Under the pieces are notes generated by a model. It did not search any database and was not told the origin of the DNA. It worked only from the letters and a program-made list of their open reading frames with translations. Shown one piece after another: positions 52,185 through 62,962 of a stretch of 64,000 nt of DNA; within the stretch, counting starts at the first letter, position 1; the number at the start of each line of letters is the position of its first letter. Location of the stretch: positions 3,113,199-3,177,198 of the forward strand of contig CM066925.1 in assembly GCA_033964015.1 (NCBI GenBank). Direction: 5' to 3'. Both the position numbers and the translations under genes were made by a program. Origin of the DNA: Scolanthus callimorphus. Its lineage: Eukaryota > Cnidaria > Anthozoa > Actiniaria > Edwardsiidae.

Positions 52185-53238
52185 GGATGTGGGTAAAACA
52201 TGGACGGGGACGGGGGACGGGGACGGGGACGCGGGACGGGGACGCGGGACGGGGACGTGACCCGGGACGCGGATTTGGGTGTACGAAAATGCGAAAATAT
52301 GAAATTGCATGGTACCTCATTCACTCTTGGGTAAATTTAGTACATGGACACCACACTTGGTTAAGTTTAATTTCATCAAAACAAAAAAAATCCGCGTCTG
52401 AACAGGCAATAAAATCGTATCTCGAGAAGGTAACACGGACGAACAAACTTGGTCAAAGTTGTTTAGAGAGCAAGGCGGGTGGAACACATAACCACGTGAT
52501 GTGACGTCATCGATTGCCGTTGATGACGTCATCGAAACAAGAAAAAATCATGTCTCGAAAGGAAACACTGTCAGGCAATCAAGCTTCATCAGAGCCTGGG
52601 AGAATGGTTTGAAGGGTATGTAACACCATGGCCACGTGGTGTCACGTCATGGATGACGTCATCAAAATGAGAAAAAAATATCTCGAGAAGGAAACACTGT
52701 CAGACAACTAAACCTGGGTAACTTTGTTTTGAGGGTGCGGCTTGAAGTGGCCATGTTATATGACATCGATGACGTCGCATCAAAACAAGAAAAAAACGCA
52801 CGGAGGGAAATCGATGGCGATGGCGTGACCACGTGACTATGGTGTTGCACCCCCCTTGCCCTTTAAAAAAGCTTTGATCAAGTTTGCTGACAGCTGTTCC
52901 CTTCTCGATTACCTCATGCCACGTGGCCATATTGTTGCAACCCCTTGTCCTTGAAACAATCGACTAAGTTTGGGTTGCCTGCCACAGTGTTCCCCTCAAA
53001 AGATGCGCTTTTTTATTGTTTTGATGTCATTGACAGTGTCAACTAGTTAAATTTAACCAAGTGTGGTGTCCATGTACTAAATTTACCCAAGCGTGAACAA
53101 GGTACCATGAAATGTTATATTTTCGCATTTTCGTACACCCAAATCCGCGTCCCGGGTCACGTCCCCGTCCCCGTCCCGCGTCCCCGTCCCGCGTCCCCGT
53201 CCCCGTCCCGCGTCCCCGTCCATGTTTTACCCACATCC
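52185..53238. mobile_element. Foldback element, ~190-bp inverted arms, 9-bp TSD
   Basis: The 1,054-bp element begins GGATGTGGGTAAAACATGGA and ends with the complement. The arms extend about 190 bp each through a GC-rich block of ggggacg/cgggac repeats, tttgggtgtacgaaaatgcg and tggacaccacacttggtta. GTTTCCAGT is duplicated precisely outside (52176-52184 and 53239-53247). Long arms with 9-bp duplications are typical of Mutator-like (MULE) elements; no transposase is present. The interior holds diverged copies of the CRE satellite of 12690-13362 in opposite orientations in the two halves. Confidence 0.9.
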
Positions 53239-53247
53239 GTTTCCAGT

Positions 53248-53677
53248 TGTCCTTCTATTCCGAGAATTCTATCTTACCTTGCTTTCTTACCCAAGTCACC
53301 CAGTCGGAGGCACACAGGAATCCCACAAAGTATCGAAAGGAAAATTGCAAATTGTATAATTTGTGCCCTTATTAGAGGAAATACGAAATTATAGCCCGGG
53401 ATTCTGACTCAGTTTTCGTTGGGCTTCCTGTGGTTACACCTCTTGTCTTCTATTCAAAATGGCGACAGCGATCGTGTATTGGCAGGAATCATTTTATTTT
53501 TATTAAGTTCCTCTTTTAAAATGTTAGTAATAGGCCATAGCACATGCAGATCAACTGGAGATTGTTTCAGGTGTATGGTGAATACAATGGATGATTTCAC
53601 TGGCTCATTATTATGGATCATTGGAGCTGGAATGTTTGCAGGAACTTGATGGCTTCTATCTCTCCGTCTTTTCATCA
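53248..53677. other. Unannotated stretch
   Basis: No gene recognised; a 76-codon ORF (53419-53649) shows no domain. Confidence 0.4.
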
Positions 53678-53997
53678 GGGCCATTCCATTTTATATCCAC
53701 ACCCCCCGGGTTGATGACATCGTCAATAATTAAACCCCTAAGAAATGAATTCTACGGGAGGACCCCCAGAATTTTGCCTTTTTTCAATTAACCCCTAAGA
53801 AAAAATGGCATATGCCCCTAAAATTTACCGGTTGATGACAAATTTCTGTATTTTTGACCCTCAGAAAATATATTTTTTGGGGGAACCCCTCAGAAAATCT
53901 CAGAAAATGGTAAAACAACCCCTCAGAATTTTTTCTGCGACCACCCCTCAGAAAATGTCATCAACCGGGGGGGTGTGGACAAAAAATGGAATGGCCC
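53678..53997. mobile_element. 320-bp MITE, TSD TCA
   Basis: Ends GGGCCATTCCATTTTATATC … and, on the complement of the right end, GGGCCATTCCATTTTTTGTC pair for about 43 bp including a CCACACCCCCC run and GGTTGATGACAT. TCA is duplicated at 53675-53677 and 53998-54000. The interior repeats a cccctcagaaaat motif several times. No coding capacity. Confidence 0.88.
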
Positions 53998-54043
53998 TCA
54001 CCTGACATTGTGGTATGAAGCATTGCAAGCGAAGTGTTATATT

Positions 54044-54239
54044 GTGTGATTGCGAAAAAAAATCCATATCTTCCCCACGTAAAGGATTTGAAAATTCCAG
54101 ATGCGTTGGGGTATCCAATGCCTTTTTCCCATACATCACTGTCGACAGTGTATATTTCACTGGAAATTCAAGAGGGGAGGGGGTGTTATATCTCAAACCC
54201 CTTCCGTGGTAGGGGTATGGATAATTTCTGGAATTACAC
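54044..54239. mobile_element. 196-bp MITE, TSD ATT
   Basis: Related to 18190-18324: right end on the complement GTGTAATTCCAGAAATTATC, left end GTGTGATTGCGAAAAAAAAT. ATT is duplicated at 54041-54043 and 54240-54242. It contains the same cccttccgtgg(g/t) … agggg word before the right end. Confidence 0.78.
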
Positions 54240-54338
54240 ATTGGTACATTATACTATACAATGCAGTTTCTTAATGTATTGTAGTATATATTAGATCATT
54301 ATAGTTATAGATGGAGGGTCATAAGTTTTTTTGTCTAA

Positions 54339-54800
54339 GGGAGCGTTCATAATTTATCTAGAGGGGGGGGGGCTATGATGATTTTGAGGGGGGGCCTCTG
54401 TTTTTCCCTAATATTATTTAGGGGGGCTATGGAAAATTTCCAACAAAATTAACATTGAGCATAGGGGGGGGGGGGGCAACCACTTTTTCCCGAAAAAAAT
54501 TATACGAAAATACAGTAAAAACCCGTGTTAAGGACATTCACTTTTTTCTTTCTTTCATGCTTAAGTACTGTGTTGTATGTCTATTGTGGTTAACAATCAA
54601 AAAATTATTTGAGTGTTTATTTGAAACTATACGAACCTATTTTAAGATTTAAGATAAATAAATAAGATTAATAGCAATCTTCAGGATCAGTAACTAACAT
54701 CTCTTGAGGGGGGGTCAGGAAAGAAATCCTGAGAAAAATGAAAAGAAAAAAATTAGGAATTCATCATAGGCCCCCCTCTAGATAAATTATGAATGCTCCC
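54339..54800. mobile_element. 462-bp MITE, TSD TAA
   Basis: Left end GGGAGCGTTCATAATTTATC and complement of the right end GGGAGCATTCATAATTTATC differ at one base; the arms continue through tagaggggg. TAA is duplicated at 54336-54338 and 54801-54803. A TWA duplication with GGG-starting ends fits PIF/Harbinger. Several G-runs of 8-13 lie inside. Confidence 0.88.
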
Positions 54801-54803
54801 TAA

Positions 54804-55527
54804 ATACCCTACATGAGCTCATACATTCTCCTGTAAAATTCTAAGATTTAGTTCAAGTCAAAGAGTCAAAAGGATTTCTTTGATCAGAATTATTTGACTT
54901 TGTTAAAAAAATCAATCTATTTTTTACATGCCATAGCTAAGGGTTAAGCATTAACCTGTTTTTATTTATAAATACAGTGCAGTATAAAATTAGGAAACAA
55001 TTCCTCAATTATTATTTTATTCCTCAATTAATTTAATACAAAAGCCAGTTGATTTTTCCTTTCATTTGTCTGATTCCTGACAGTGGACCTGTTTCTCTGT
55101 TGAGTGCCCAGTGTTTCTTATTGTAAAGTGATATTAAGTATTAAGTGAAATCACACTAGCCGTCTATTGTCAATGCTGCATTATGATTGGCTGAGCTACC
55201 AGTAGGCTATAAGTTATAGCCTTTTAGTAGCAACAAGTGTCAGATTTGAAAGCCAGAAAATGACAAATGACCAGACCAGAAAATGTTTTTGGCTAAACAA
55301 ATTGACCATTTGTCATTTGACTAAAACTTAGTCATTTGACTAGAACAGTTATTCCTCACCCTCTCATTTGACTAGAACAGTTATTCCTCACGCCCTCATG
55401 GCTTCTGAGTCAATGGCCCATTCGGCCTTTGGCCTCATGGACTCTTGACTCAGAGCCCTCAGGCTCAAGGGATAATTGTTAAATATTGGGCGGTATTGGG
55501 CAATATTAGGCGATATTGGGTGATATT
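54804..55527. other. AT-rich stretch with short repeats near its end
   Basis: No gene. At 55322-55396 the words catttgactagaacagttat and tcctcac occur twice in tandem, then complementary words around ggcccattcggcctttggcc form a small hairpin, followed by four ATTGGG-type repeats at 55485-55525. Confidence 0.5.
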
Positions 55528-55608
55528 ACACACTTAATGACTGCTCCTGAGGGAAACATCAGTTTTGTTTCCCAAGAATCTCGATGTTTCCCGAGACGAA
55601 GTCGAGGC
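55528..55608. repeat. Single arm of hairpin family B (reverse orientation)
   Basis: cacttaatgactgctcctga … gaatctcgatgtttcccgag with acgaagtcgagg matches the left arm at 48137-48205. Its partner arm is missing. Confidence 0.85.
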
Positions 55609-55662
55609 AGTGCTTTTAGGCAGTGCCTAAATCTATATATTGTTGTACATTTTTCGAGATTT

Positions 55663-55691
55663 GCCCCCCCCCCCCCCCCCCCCCCCCCCCT
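55663..55691. repeat. Poly-C run of ~29
   Basis: An uninterrupted C homopolymer; a further run lies at about 56274-56289. Lengths of such runs are unreliable in assemblies. Confidence 0.9.
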
Positions 55692-57272
55692 TTTGTTGCA
55701 ATTTCGTTCCCGGTCAAACTGTAGATCTACTGGACTATCTCTTGCTGGGATGTATTTCATATTTCGCCGCCCTGTGTGGCAAAGTATTCGATCAGATATG
55801 CCAACAAATGTAATCCATTTTTGCAACTTAGAACTCATTATAAACTTCTTGCCGAAAATGTCTGAACAATAACTACAGTGCACTTCTCTTGTACCCATAT
55901 TTTTTTTCACACAAATGTAGCTCTTACGTCTCCGTCTTATTTCACTAGTGAAAAGGCCGTCTTTATGGACTACAAAATTAAGTGAAACGCCTATCGAACA
56001 TAGGGTCTTTAAATGAAATATTAAAATTTATGGAGCTCACAAAATACAAGGTCCTTGTATGGAGTCCTATACAAGCCTCGTTTTGTTTCGGAAACGCCCG
56101 GTGCTTTTATCTCGCCCAAGAAGGGGTATCGGTTCAAGTCTAGAAGTCTAAACATTTCTTGTAAGGACTGTAATAAGTCATCAATCGCTAGAACTTTGAT
56201 AATTTTCTCTTCAATTCTCTAAGGCCTTTCACTTTTTTATGCTTTATAATGAGCAGCCCCTTCCCCCGCTCCGCCCCCCCCCCCCCCCCGCACCCACACA
56301 CCACCAGACAAACACTGACCATAACCTACCACACACCAAGAATTGCTATTTTGTATAAACACTGACAATAAATCACCATAAATTTTGATGTCAGTTTAGC
56401 TATATAGCCAGAAACAAATTCAAACGCGATTTAACATCGAGCCTTCTAGAAACATTTCATTTTCGTTCAACTACAGGATCGTGACTGTGCTCCAATCAAC
56501 TTTCAGATAAAAAGCGACCAAAAAGATCGGTTTTCTTATTGTGCGGTTTTGTCCAATCGCAGGAGGTGTCTTGCCAAGTTGTTCTCATAAATTAATCATA
56601 GTTGAAGACCATTCTTTGTCTTTATATTGCAAAGTGACTTTTGAGTATCTTTCTTTTAGACAAATAACGCGTGAAAATGCTACATGTTAAAAAAAGCGGT
56701 TGGAAAGAAGAGTTACGAATCAGAAATTTGACTCGATTTATTTTTCACCTGTCTGTATGAGGCCGATCCATTTGGTAGAGAAACCAAGATCGAAATCCTG
56801 TCAAATGTTTGTTTGAAAACAAACTGAAATAATTCGTTTGCGGCAACTAGACATGAATTCGAAACAAAAGCACTACTAAAAAATTGACATGTTTATACTA
56901 ATCAGTTTATCTTTTGATAAACCGCAAATGGTCAAAGCGTTCTTTTAGTCGATCAAATGGCATTAAGAAAGTATAACGAAGGGAGCGCATAGTCCAAAAC
57001 ACCTGACGAATTTATAACCTTTTGACCCAGATAGTACGGAATCAGGAAAAGTGAAGAGATTTTATTTCTCAAGAAATTAGACTGTATTACTGTGTTTCCG
57101 TGCGCCCTCCATGTGGTTGAAAAGTGTGGCTTCCTCTTCGTCGGATTTCCTTTGTTTCAATTCTAACCGTATAATCTAGCTTTTATAGTGTCTGATCGCG
57201 TAAAAGCGTCTGAAAGATTTGTGAAGGGATGCAAATGGCATAGTGTCAGCTCTGAAGATTTTAGTCGAGTTT
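55692..57272. other. Unannotated stretch upstream of a candidate first exon
   Basis: No repeat with definable ends and no gene recognised. The last few hundred bases could include the promoter and 5' UTR of the exon below, but no TATA box at a convincing distance is seen. Confidence 0.35.
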
Positions 57273-57392
57273 ATGGTCGAAGAGACTAAGGGCCGGGCTG
57301 CGGAACAGCTCAATCTAGATCTCGACCCGGGGAATGTGAACGTAGCATCGAGGTTAGCAAATCGTGATGCTTCTTCCTCTGGCTCTCATTGG
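57273..57392 (+). CDS. Candidate first coding exon of an unidentified gene
   Basis: An ATG at 57273 opens exactly 40 codons with balanced, non-repetitive composition (MVEETKGRAAEQLNLDLDPG then NVNVASRLANRDASSSGSHW). They end at a near-perfect splice donor, TGG/gtaagtaa, in phase 0. Codon use is GC-richer than the surroundings, unlike the chance ORFs nearby. The frame reads on for only a few codons past the donor. I do not recognise the protein, and no second exon is evident in the remaining 6.6 kb, which could all be first intron. The short acidic, disordered-looking N-terminus would suit many cytosolic or membrane proteins. Confidence 0.5.
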
Positions 57393-58163
57393 GTAAGTAA
57401 ATCTGTCTACAATTAATCTTTTGCAACACATTATCGAGACTGTACGTTTGCTGCATTTGGTCCATTCACTGGATGCCTGTTACCGAAATGATTGCGATTT
57501 TAAAGTGCAGAAGTAAGTGTGCATAATACTAGTCTATCCGACACATTTGGTAAGTTGGATAACTTAAACTTGTCTACATATTTTAGTACTTAAAACTGAA
57601 TCGCAAACATAGACTATTTTATATAAAACAGGCCATTCTCAGTGGGGTCAGTGATCATTAGCTAGCGTAGGAAGTTCATCTTCATCTCGTCTTAGATTGT
57701 CCCTTCCACCTGATCTCCAAAAGCCAGCCGTTTGCTGCCCTGGAAAATTCGAAAGTAAAACGAGTCGGCCAGACCACTCCTTTCTTTCGCTAATGCTTGC
57801 TTTCATCCAGTTTTCGCTCTTATTTTCAATAACGAAGATTCAAATATTTGCAAGCGCAGTTTATGTAAAACAATCTAAATAAAACCAATTTATGTAGCCG
57901 CGTAGTTATCGAATTCTCCAATCAGGAAAGCTCCTGTAGAAAGCTCTTACGCACATTAATCTTTTAGCACTTCCTCAAATTTATTTACTTACAAAGATTT
58001 TAATTCTTCTTTGTATATATTTTATTATATTTTTTGAGAGCAATGGTTGAATGTAGTGAAAAGACTCAAGTGAACATATAAAGTGAATATTTATATATCG
58101 TCATCCACGCAACTTGGCACGTCTTATATCGTAACAGCTAGTCTGCCCCTGAGTGACGCTTAT
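57393..58163. other. Possible first-intron sequence
   Basis: AT-rich, with no repeat or gene that I can support. Confidence 0.35.
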
Positions 58164-58364
58164 GCCCGGTGCACACACTAGCGTCGTTATGTCGCAGCGA
58201 AAAAAGCATGGGAAAATAATTGAAATAATCAATATTATCCATGGAACAGCATTAGATTACTTCACAAAAGCAATCCTATGCCGACTTCAACGTTTTCAAA
58301 CCACTAAAATTATGTTCGCATGATTTTTTCCTTAATGTCGTTATGTCGCAAGTGTGCACCAGGC
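58164..58364. mobile_element. 201-bp MITE
   Basis: Left end GCCCGGTGCACACACTAGCG and complement of the right end GCCTGGTGCACACTTGCGAC pair for about 30 bp, and gtcgttatgtcgca occurs near both ends. Flanks are ctTAT and TTAAg, so a TTA-type duplication is possible but not clean. No coding content. Confidence 0.75.
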
Positions 58365-59585
58365 TTAAGTGAAATAATAACATAAAGGAATCGTAGTTTA
58401 GTTAAAACGAGGAGTACTGTGTTAAAAAAACTCAAATCAACACTGACATGTTTACATATATTCGTATTCAATCTGTCAGGAACAGAAACTGTCAGGAAAT
58501 CTGGCACAAGGATAAATGTACCTGTAGGACAAGTACAAAATACAATATACAGCTAAGGCCAAGTAAAAAAAAAATAAACATGGTTATCGTCCCGAGCTTT
58601 CCAAAAAGTGTCCATGCGGCCCTTTTTCAATTTTTAATTTTTTTATTTTATGCCTTGTTTTATTGGTTTATGCCATATTTTGTGTACAAAATGACTTAAT
58701 GACTACGACTGTTTCATAAACTATCTAAGAGCAATCTATGTTCATGTAAAGCATTTCCATGCTCATTAAAGCCAAATCTCAAAGCAGTTTCTAACCGCTT
58801 GTGACGTTTGACTTCGTTTTGGAGACAATTTGTGAAAATAAAAAAAGTAAAAAAAAGAAGGATGCGGCTCCAAAAAACGATGCGGGCGGGGACGATAAAC
58901 ATGCATTTTTTTTCCTTGGCCTAATTCAATAAAAGTTGTCGTAGCAAACGTGACCACACTACAGGGAAAGTGATGCAATAAGTTGAGAGAATCGAGAATA
59001 ACGTACTAAACGTATGCTTTGAGATATCTTCAAATATTTTTATACCTTTGTTGTGTTTACCCATATCCCCTAGCGGTCTGGGCGCGTACGCTTGAGCGCT
59101 TTATCGACAACGTTTCTTGAAATAGCTGTATACCTCTTCCCTCGAGAATAGGGGATCAACGTCCTTAACCAAGCGTTACGCCGGTTCAGTGGGATGCATC
59201 AGCGCCGTCGATTACTTGACAACATTGTAATGTAAACGGACAGTTCGTACGTGTTTGCCGCCGCCGAGAATTAAAACTTGACAAGTGGTTAGGGTGGAAA
59301 ATGGGATGTCGGTAAGTCCTCAGATGTCAGGAATTTGCCTTAAAAATATGGAGGAGATGGTATAGTTGGGGCAAAAAAAAGGGAGATGGGAGAATCTGGT
59401 GTCCGTTCTTACTTATTATCAACACAAAGTGTGTCAATCGAAGTATACTCTACCCCAAAGTCAGGGGCGCTCTGTATGTTTATTATTCGTTGGTCTTTCT
59501 TTTGATTTATCTCGATTCTTCATCATCCATAGTGTCTATTTGCTCTCCACCATACGCTTCACTTTACGTCTACCCCTCTGACTAC
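58365..59585. other. Unannotated stretch
   Basis: No gene or repeat that I can support. Confidence 0.35.
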
Positions 59586-60075
59586 AATGACGTGATACCT
59601 TTATCCGCTATCTCTACCATGCATTCTCCTCTTCTTCTACCCTTTACCTCCCACCTATTGCCTCTCGTTCTCCTCTTCTACTCCCACTATCGCTACCTCT
59701 TCCTCCACCTCTTCTTCGATCCTTTAAATCGACTTCTAACTATCATGCCCCATTTGTGATTCTTCCTCTGACTTTCTCTCTCTATTTTCTTTTTATTCTG
59801 CTCCCTCTTCCTCCTCCACTCGCAGCTCTACCTCTTCCTCTACCAGTGTCTCTGCCTTTCCCTCTCCCTTTTCGTTTTCTTCTTCTGCTCCCTCTTCCAC
59901 CTCCACCGGTGCCTCTGCTTCTACTTCCAACACTTTACACACCAGCGTCTACTACCGTCTTTAAAACTACCTCTACTTCTACCTCTCCAACCGAGTCTAA
60001 TCTTTTCGATGTCCCGGCTTCCTCACCTCTCCCCTCCTTCTCTTCTCCTTTACCTCGATGTTCCTCTCGATCTTG
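59586..60075 (+). repeat. Pyrimidine-rich low-complexity tract
   Basis: About 0.5 kb dominated by cctcttc/ctctacctc words on the plus strand. It opens a 120-codon Leu/Pro/Ser-rich frame (59756-60118) that is a by-product of the base composition. Confidence 0.85.
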
Positions 60076-61965
60076 GCTATCTATCTACATGTACGTTATT
60101 TCTAGGCTGCTTATCTGATATACCTCGACCTCCATCTAACCTTCTCTGCCTATAGTGGCCCAGCTGTTCTGCCTTCACTCTCGTGATTTGTCTTCTCAGC
60201 TGTTCATGCATGCAGTAACAGGGGTAAACTAGACCTGCTCAACGTGCCATTAATGGTAGTTACATGCAGGAAGGTTTTCCACCTAAACTTAATGATCTTT
60301 TATTGCTTACTTTGTTTTCGATCAAAACCATCCCTATGACCTGCGGATGGTAATGAGTCCATCGTCTAACCTAAAACTTAGAAGTCCCGCATGAAATAAA
60401 TAGTGAATTCTATCTCATTGAGCAGCAGGCTTGCTCAGCAGGATCATAAAGTTATGTAAATACGCCAGACGGCTACTGCTGATTTAGAAACTACAACAGT
60501 AACATTGGTGGACTGATAATTCTCTTAACGATCTTAACGGACAAAGGTAGGTAAATGAATCATTTAAAATTTTCAATTGTTTTCATCAAATGATTTCTCC
60601 CACTGAGGCTAGCGACGATAACTATTAATTATATTTGCGAATAGGAAGTTTACAAAAGCAAAGAAAAACCTATAATTGTGAGGTCATATTTATAGTTTAC
60701 ATGCAGCGCTGGAAGCTACTAGTCTGAGATGAATTTTGCTTGTTTTTCGCTTCGACAATGATTTTCAGCGGCTTTTAATTTAACTGAAATGTCATTTAGC
60801 ATCATTTAGCATCAAATTTGTGGGAACTCTATAGCTTATCAACTTTGACTGTTGTGATTTTTTCCCGTGAAAAATTGATAAGGAAGCAAATTCCTATTAT
60901 TCCAGTTGACAAAAAAGATGAGAAATTCTAGGAAATCCCACTAGACATTTTTTGTTATTGTCTCCATCCGTTGTCGATCAGTGTTGGCAAAGCACATTAT
61001 TAGAGAAATTCCAGGGAAGCTTTATCTCAATTAAGGTAACCTGAATGTTTTGGCAACATTGTGTGTATTAATTGTACGTAGCTAGCTATTGTGTGCAGCC
61101 TTGACAGAACTCAAGGAAGGCCAAGTCTTGCGTAACCAAGTCAATTGCAAAGCTGTTTCGTCTATTGTTAGCTTGCGAACGTGTTCATTATCGTTTCATT
61201 ACAACGCTTAGGCTGAAGGCCAACAAAATGAGATCATGTCGCCCCATGTCCATACGTTTGCTGTAAAAATCATCGCCCACTTTGACCCAGGTTGAATCTT
61301 CTGGAATCTTGTACAGTGCACATCAAGCAAACATCACGGCCTTTCTTCTAAATAGAGTTAGCTCTAAAAATTTGCGCAGCAGCGAAAAAGAGACCGGTTT
61401 CTGGAAACCTCAAAATATTTGGCCCCAAGAATGGAAACTTAACTTTCATTTTTTATTCATGGGCTTTCCGCTTAGTTTACTGCGTTTTAATTCTCTCGTA
61501 TACTCGTTGAACGAGCGTCAAGTTTCAAATCAAACGGAAAGTTGCCCGAAAAATCCGCGCGGGAAAGCAGCTTATACAGAGACGTTCTACTAAAGTACAT
61601 GTTGTATTTTACACAACACCATCTTTGTATACAAGACTTTTCGGATACTCTAGAGCTTTCTAGAAGGGTCTCAGGTCTTTAAGAGTAGCCCTGCATTAGT
61701 GGAGCTCATGGGATCCTGACTAAGAATCTTTTAGCGGTTTTCAAAACCACGCTCATAGCCAGGCTGTTCCAAATACCGTAAAGGAACCGCACATTGGAAA
61801 AATAACTAAGATAACTTGCCTGGTACTCCCCTGGTACTCCAGGTAAATAAACCTTCGAATAGTTTTCCAAATTCTAGTGTGCTTCCAGGATTCCAAGTAA
61901 ACGAGTACGTGAAGCTTTGGAGACTCTGGTACTACCCAGAGGGTAGCTTCCAATTAACTTGTACC
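60076..61965. other. Unannotated stretch
   Basis: About 1.9 kb with no gene, RNA or repeat that I can support; a 103-codon ORF at 61282-61593 resembles nothing I know. Confidence 0.35.
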
Positions 61966-61971
61966 TTCATG

Positions 61972-62956
61972 CAGGGTCCTGGAGGGAGGGTCCCAATCCC
62001 GTTTCCCAGCCGTTTTTTGGGCAAAATCCCGTTCCTAGTAGGTAAAATCCCGGTCCCGGTAGGATCAATAGTTAAAATCCCGGCGCGCGAAAACTGCGAT
62101 GTTGAAATTGAGATTTCTGCTTTTATGGGCACTATCTCTTGGTACTCTCAATTTATCGAAACTTTTAAAACGAATTTAACATGTCTATAAGCCGTAGCTG
62201 ACTCGGGGAATGTTTAGGCAGGCCTGATTTCGATAAACACAGTCTTTCAAGCCTCAAAGAGAAGGTCGATGAACATTGCATGTTTTGTATAATAGTCAAT
62301 AAAGCCTGTAGGTTTTATTCTTCATGCACGCCGCAAATGACGAAATTGTTATTATTGCAGCCCAAATGACGAATTTCTATGCTTAACGTCGATCTCACCG
62401 CTTACAATATATTTTCCTTGTGCGCTCAAGCGCGCAGAAATTTTTAGCGTATACGAAAGAAGGCAACTAGAAAAATACAAATGGTATAGAAGATACTGGA
62501 ATAACGTAGACAATTTCTAGTGATCCCCCTTTCAGGGCTTCTTTCGAGAGATCCGCCCAAAAATGAAATGATTCCCCCCCAAATCCTCTGCCCGTATGAT
62601 ATCTCGTCCTCAAGTTTGACACAAAAGAAATATACGATTCTATTTAAATAGTGGACCGCCATTTAAAAAAATGCCTGTGCAAATTTATTAAACCGTTTTC
62701 CAAAACCTCGCAGATTGCGAGGGATCAGAAATAAAATTCTATTTTTCAGGTTGAAGTCCGTTGAACAGTCTCAAAATTCGAAAAAGTGAGATAAATTAAC
62801 GACTTTTTATTAGGAGAATTGAAAAATCCCGTTCCCGTTGAAGCATCTTGATTCCCATTCCCGGTAGATAAATCCCGTTCCCGGTAACTCAAATCCCGTT
62901 TTCCCGGCCTAAAATAAGGCGAATCTCGGCTCCCGTTTTACCCCTTCAGGAGCCTG
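61972..62956. mobile_element. 985-bp TIR element, 6-bp TSD TTCATG
   Basis: Left end CAGGGTCCTGGAGGG and complement of the right end CAGGCTCCTGAAGGG pair with two mismatches. TTCATG is duplicated at 61966-61971 and 62957-62962. Subterminal regions on both sides are crowded with (a)aatcccg(t)tcccggt words in inverted orientation. CAGGG-starting ends suggest the hAT superfamily, where 8 bp is usual but shorter duplications exist. The middle (about 62230-62470) is related to the interior of the element at 2786-3601. No transposase. Confidence 0.8.
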
Positions 62957-62962
62957 TTCATG

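Noticed and set aside
52070..53394. Arg/Pro/Gly-rich ORFs over the foldback arms
   Set aside because: They are translations of the ggggacg repeat in the inverted arms; mirrored ORFs occur on both arms.
59756..60118. 120-codon Leu/Pro/Ser-rich membrane protein
   Set aside because: Product of a pyrimidine-rich low-complexity tract; no domain and no codon pattern apart from base composition.
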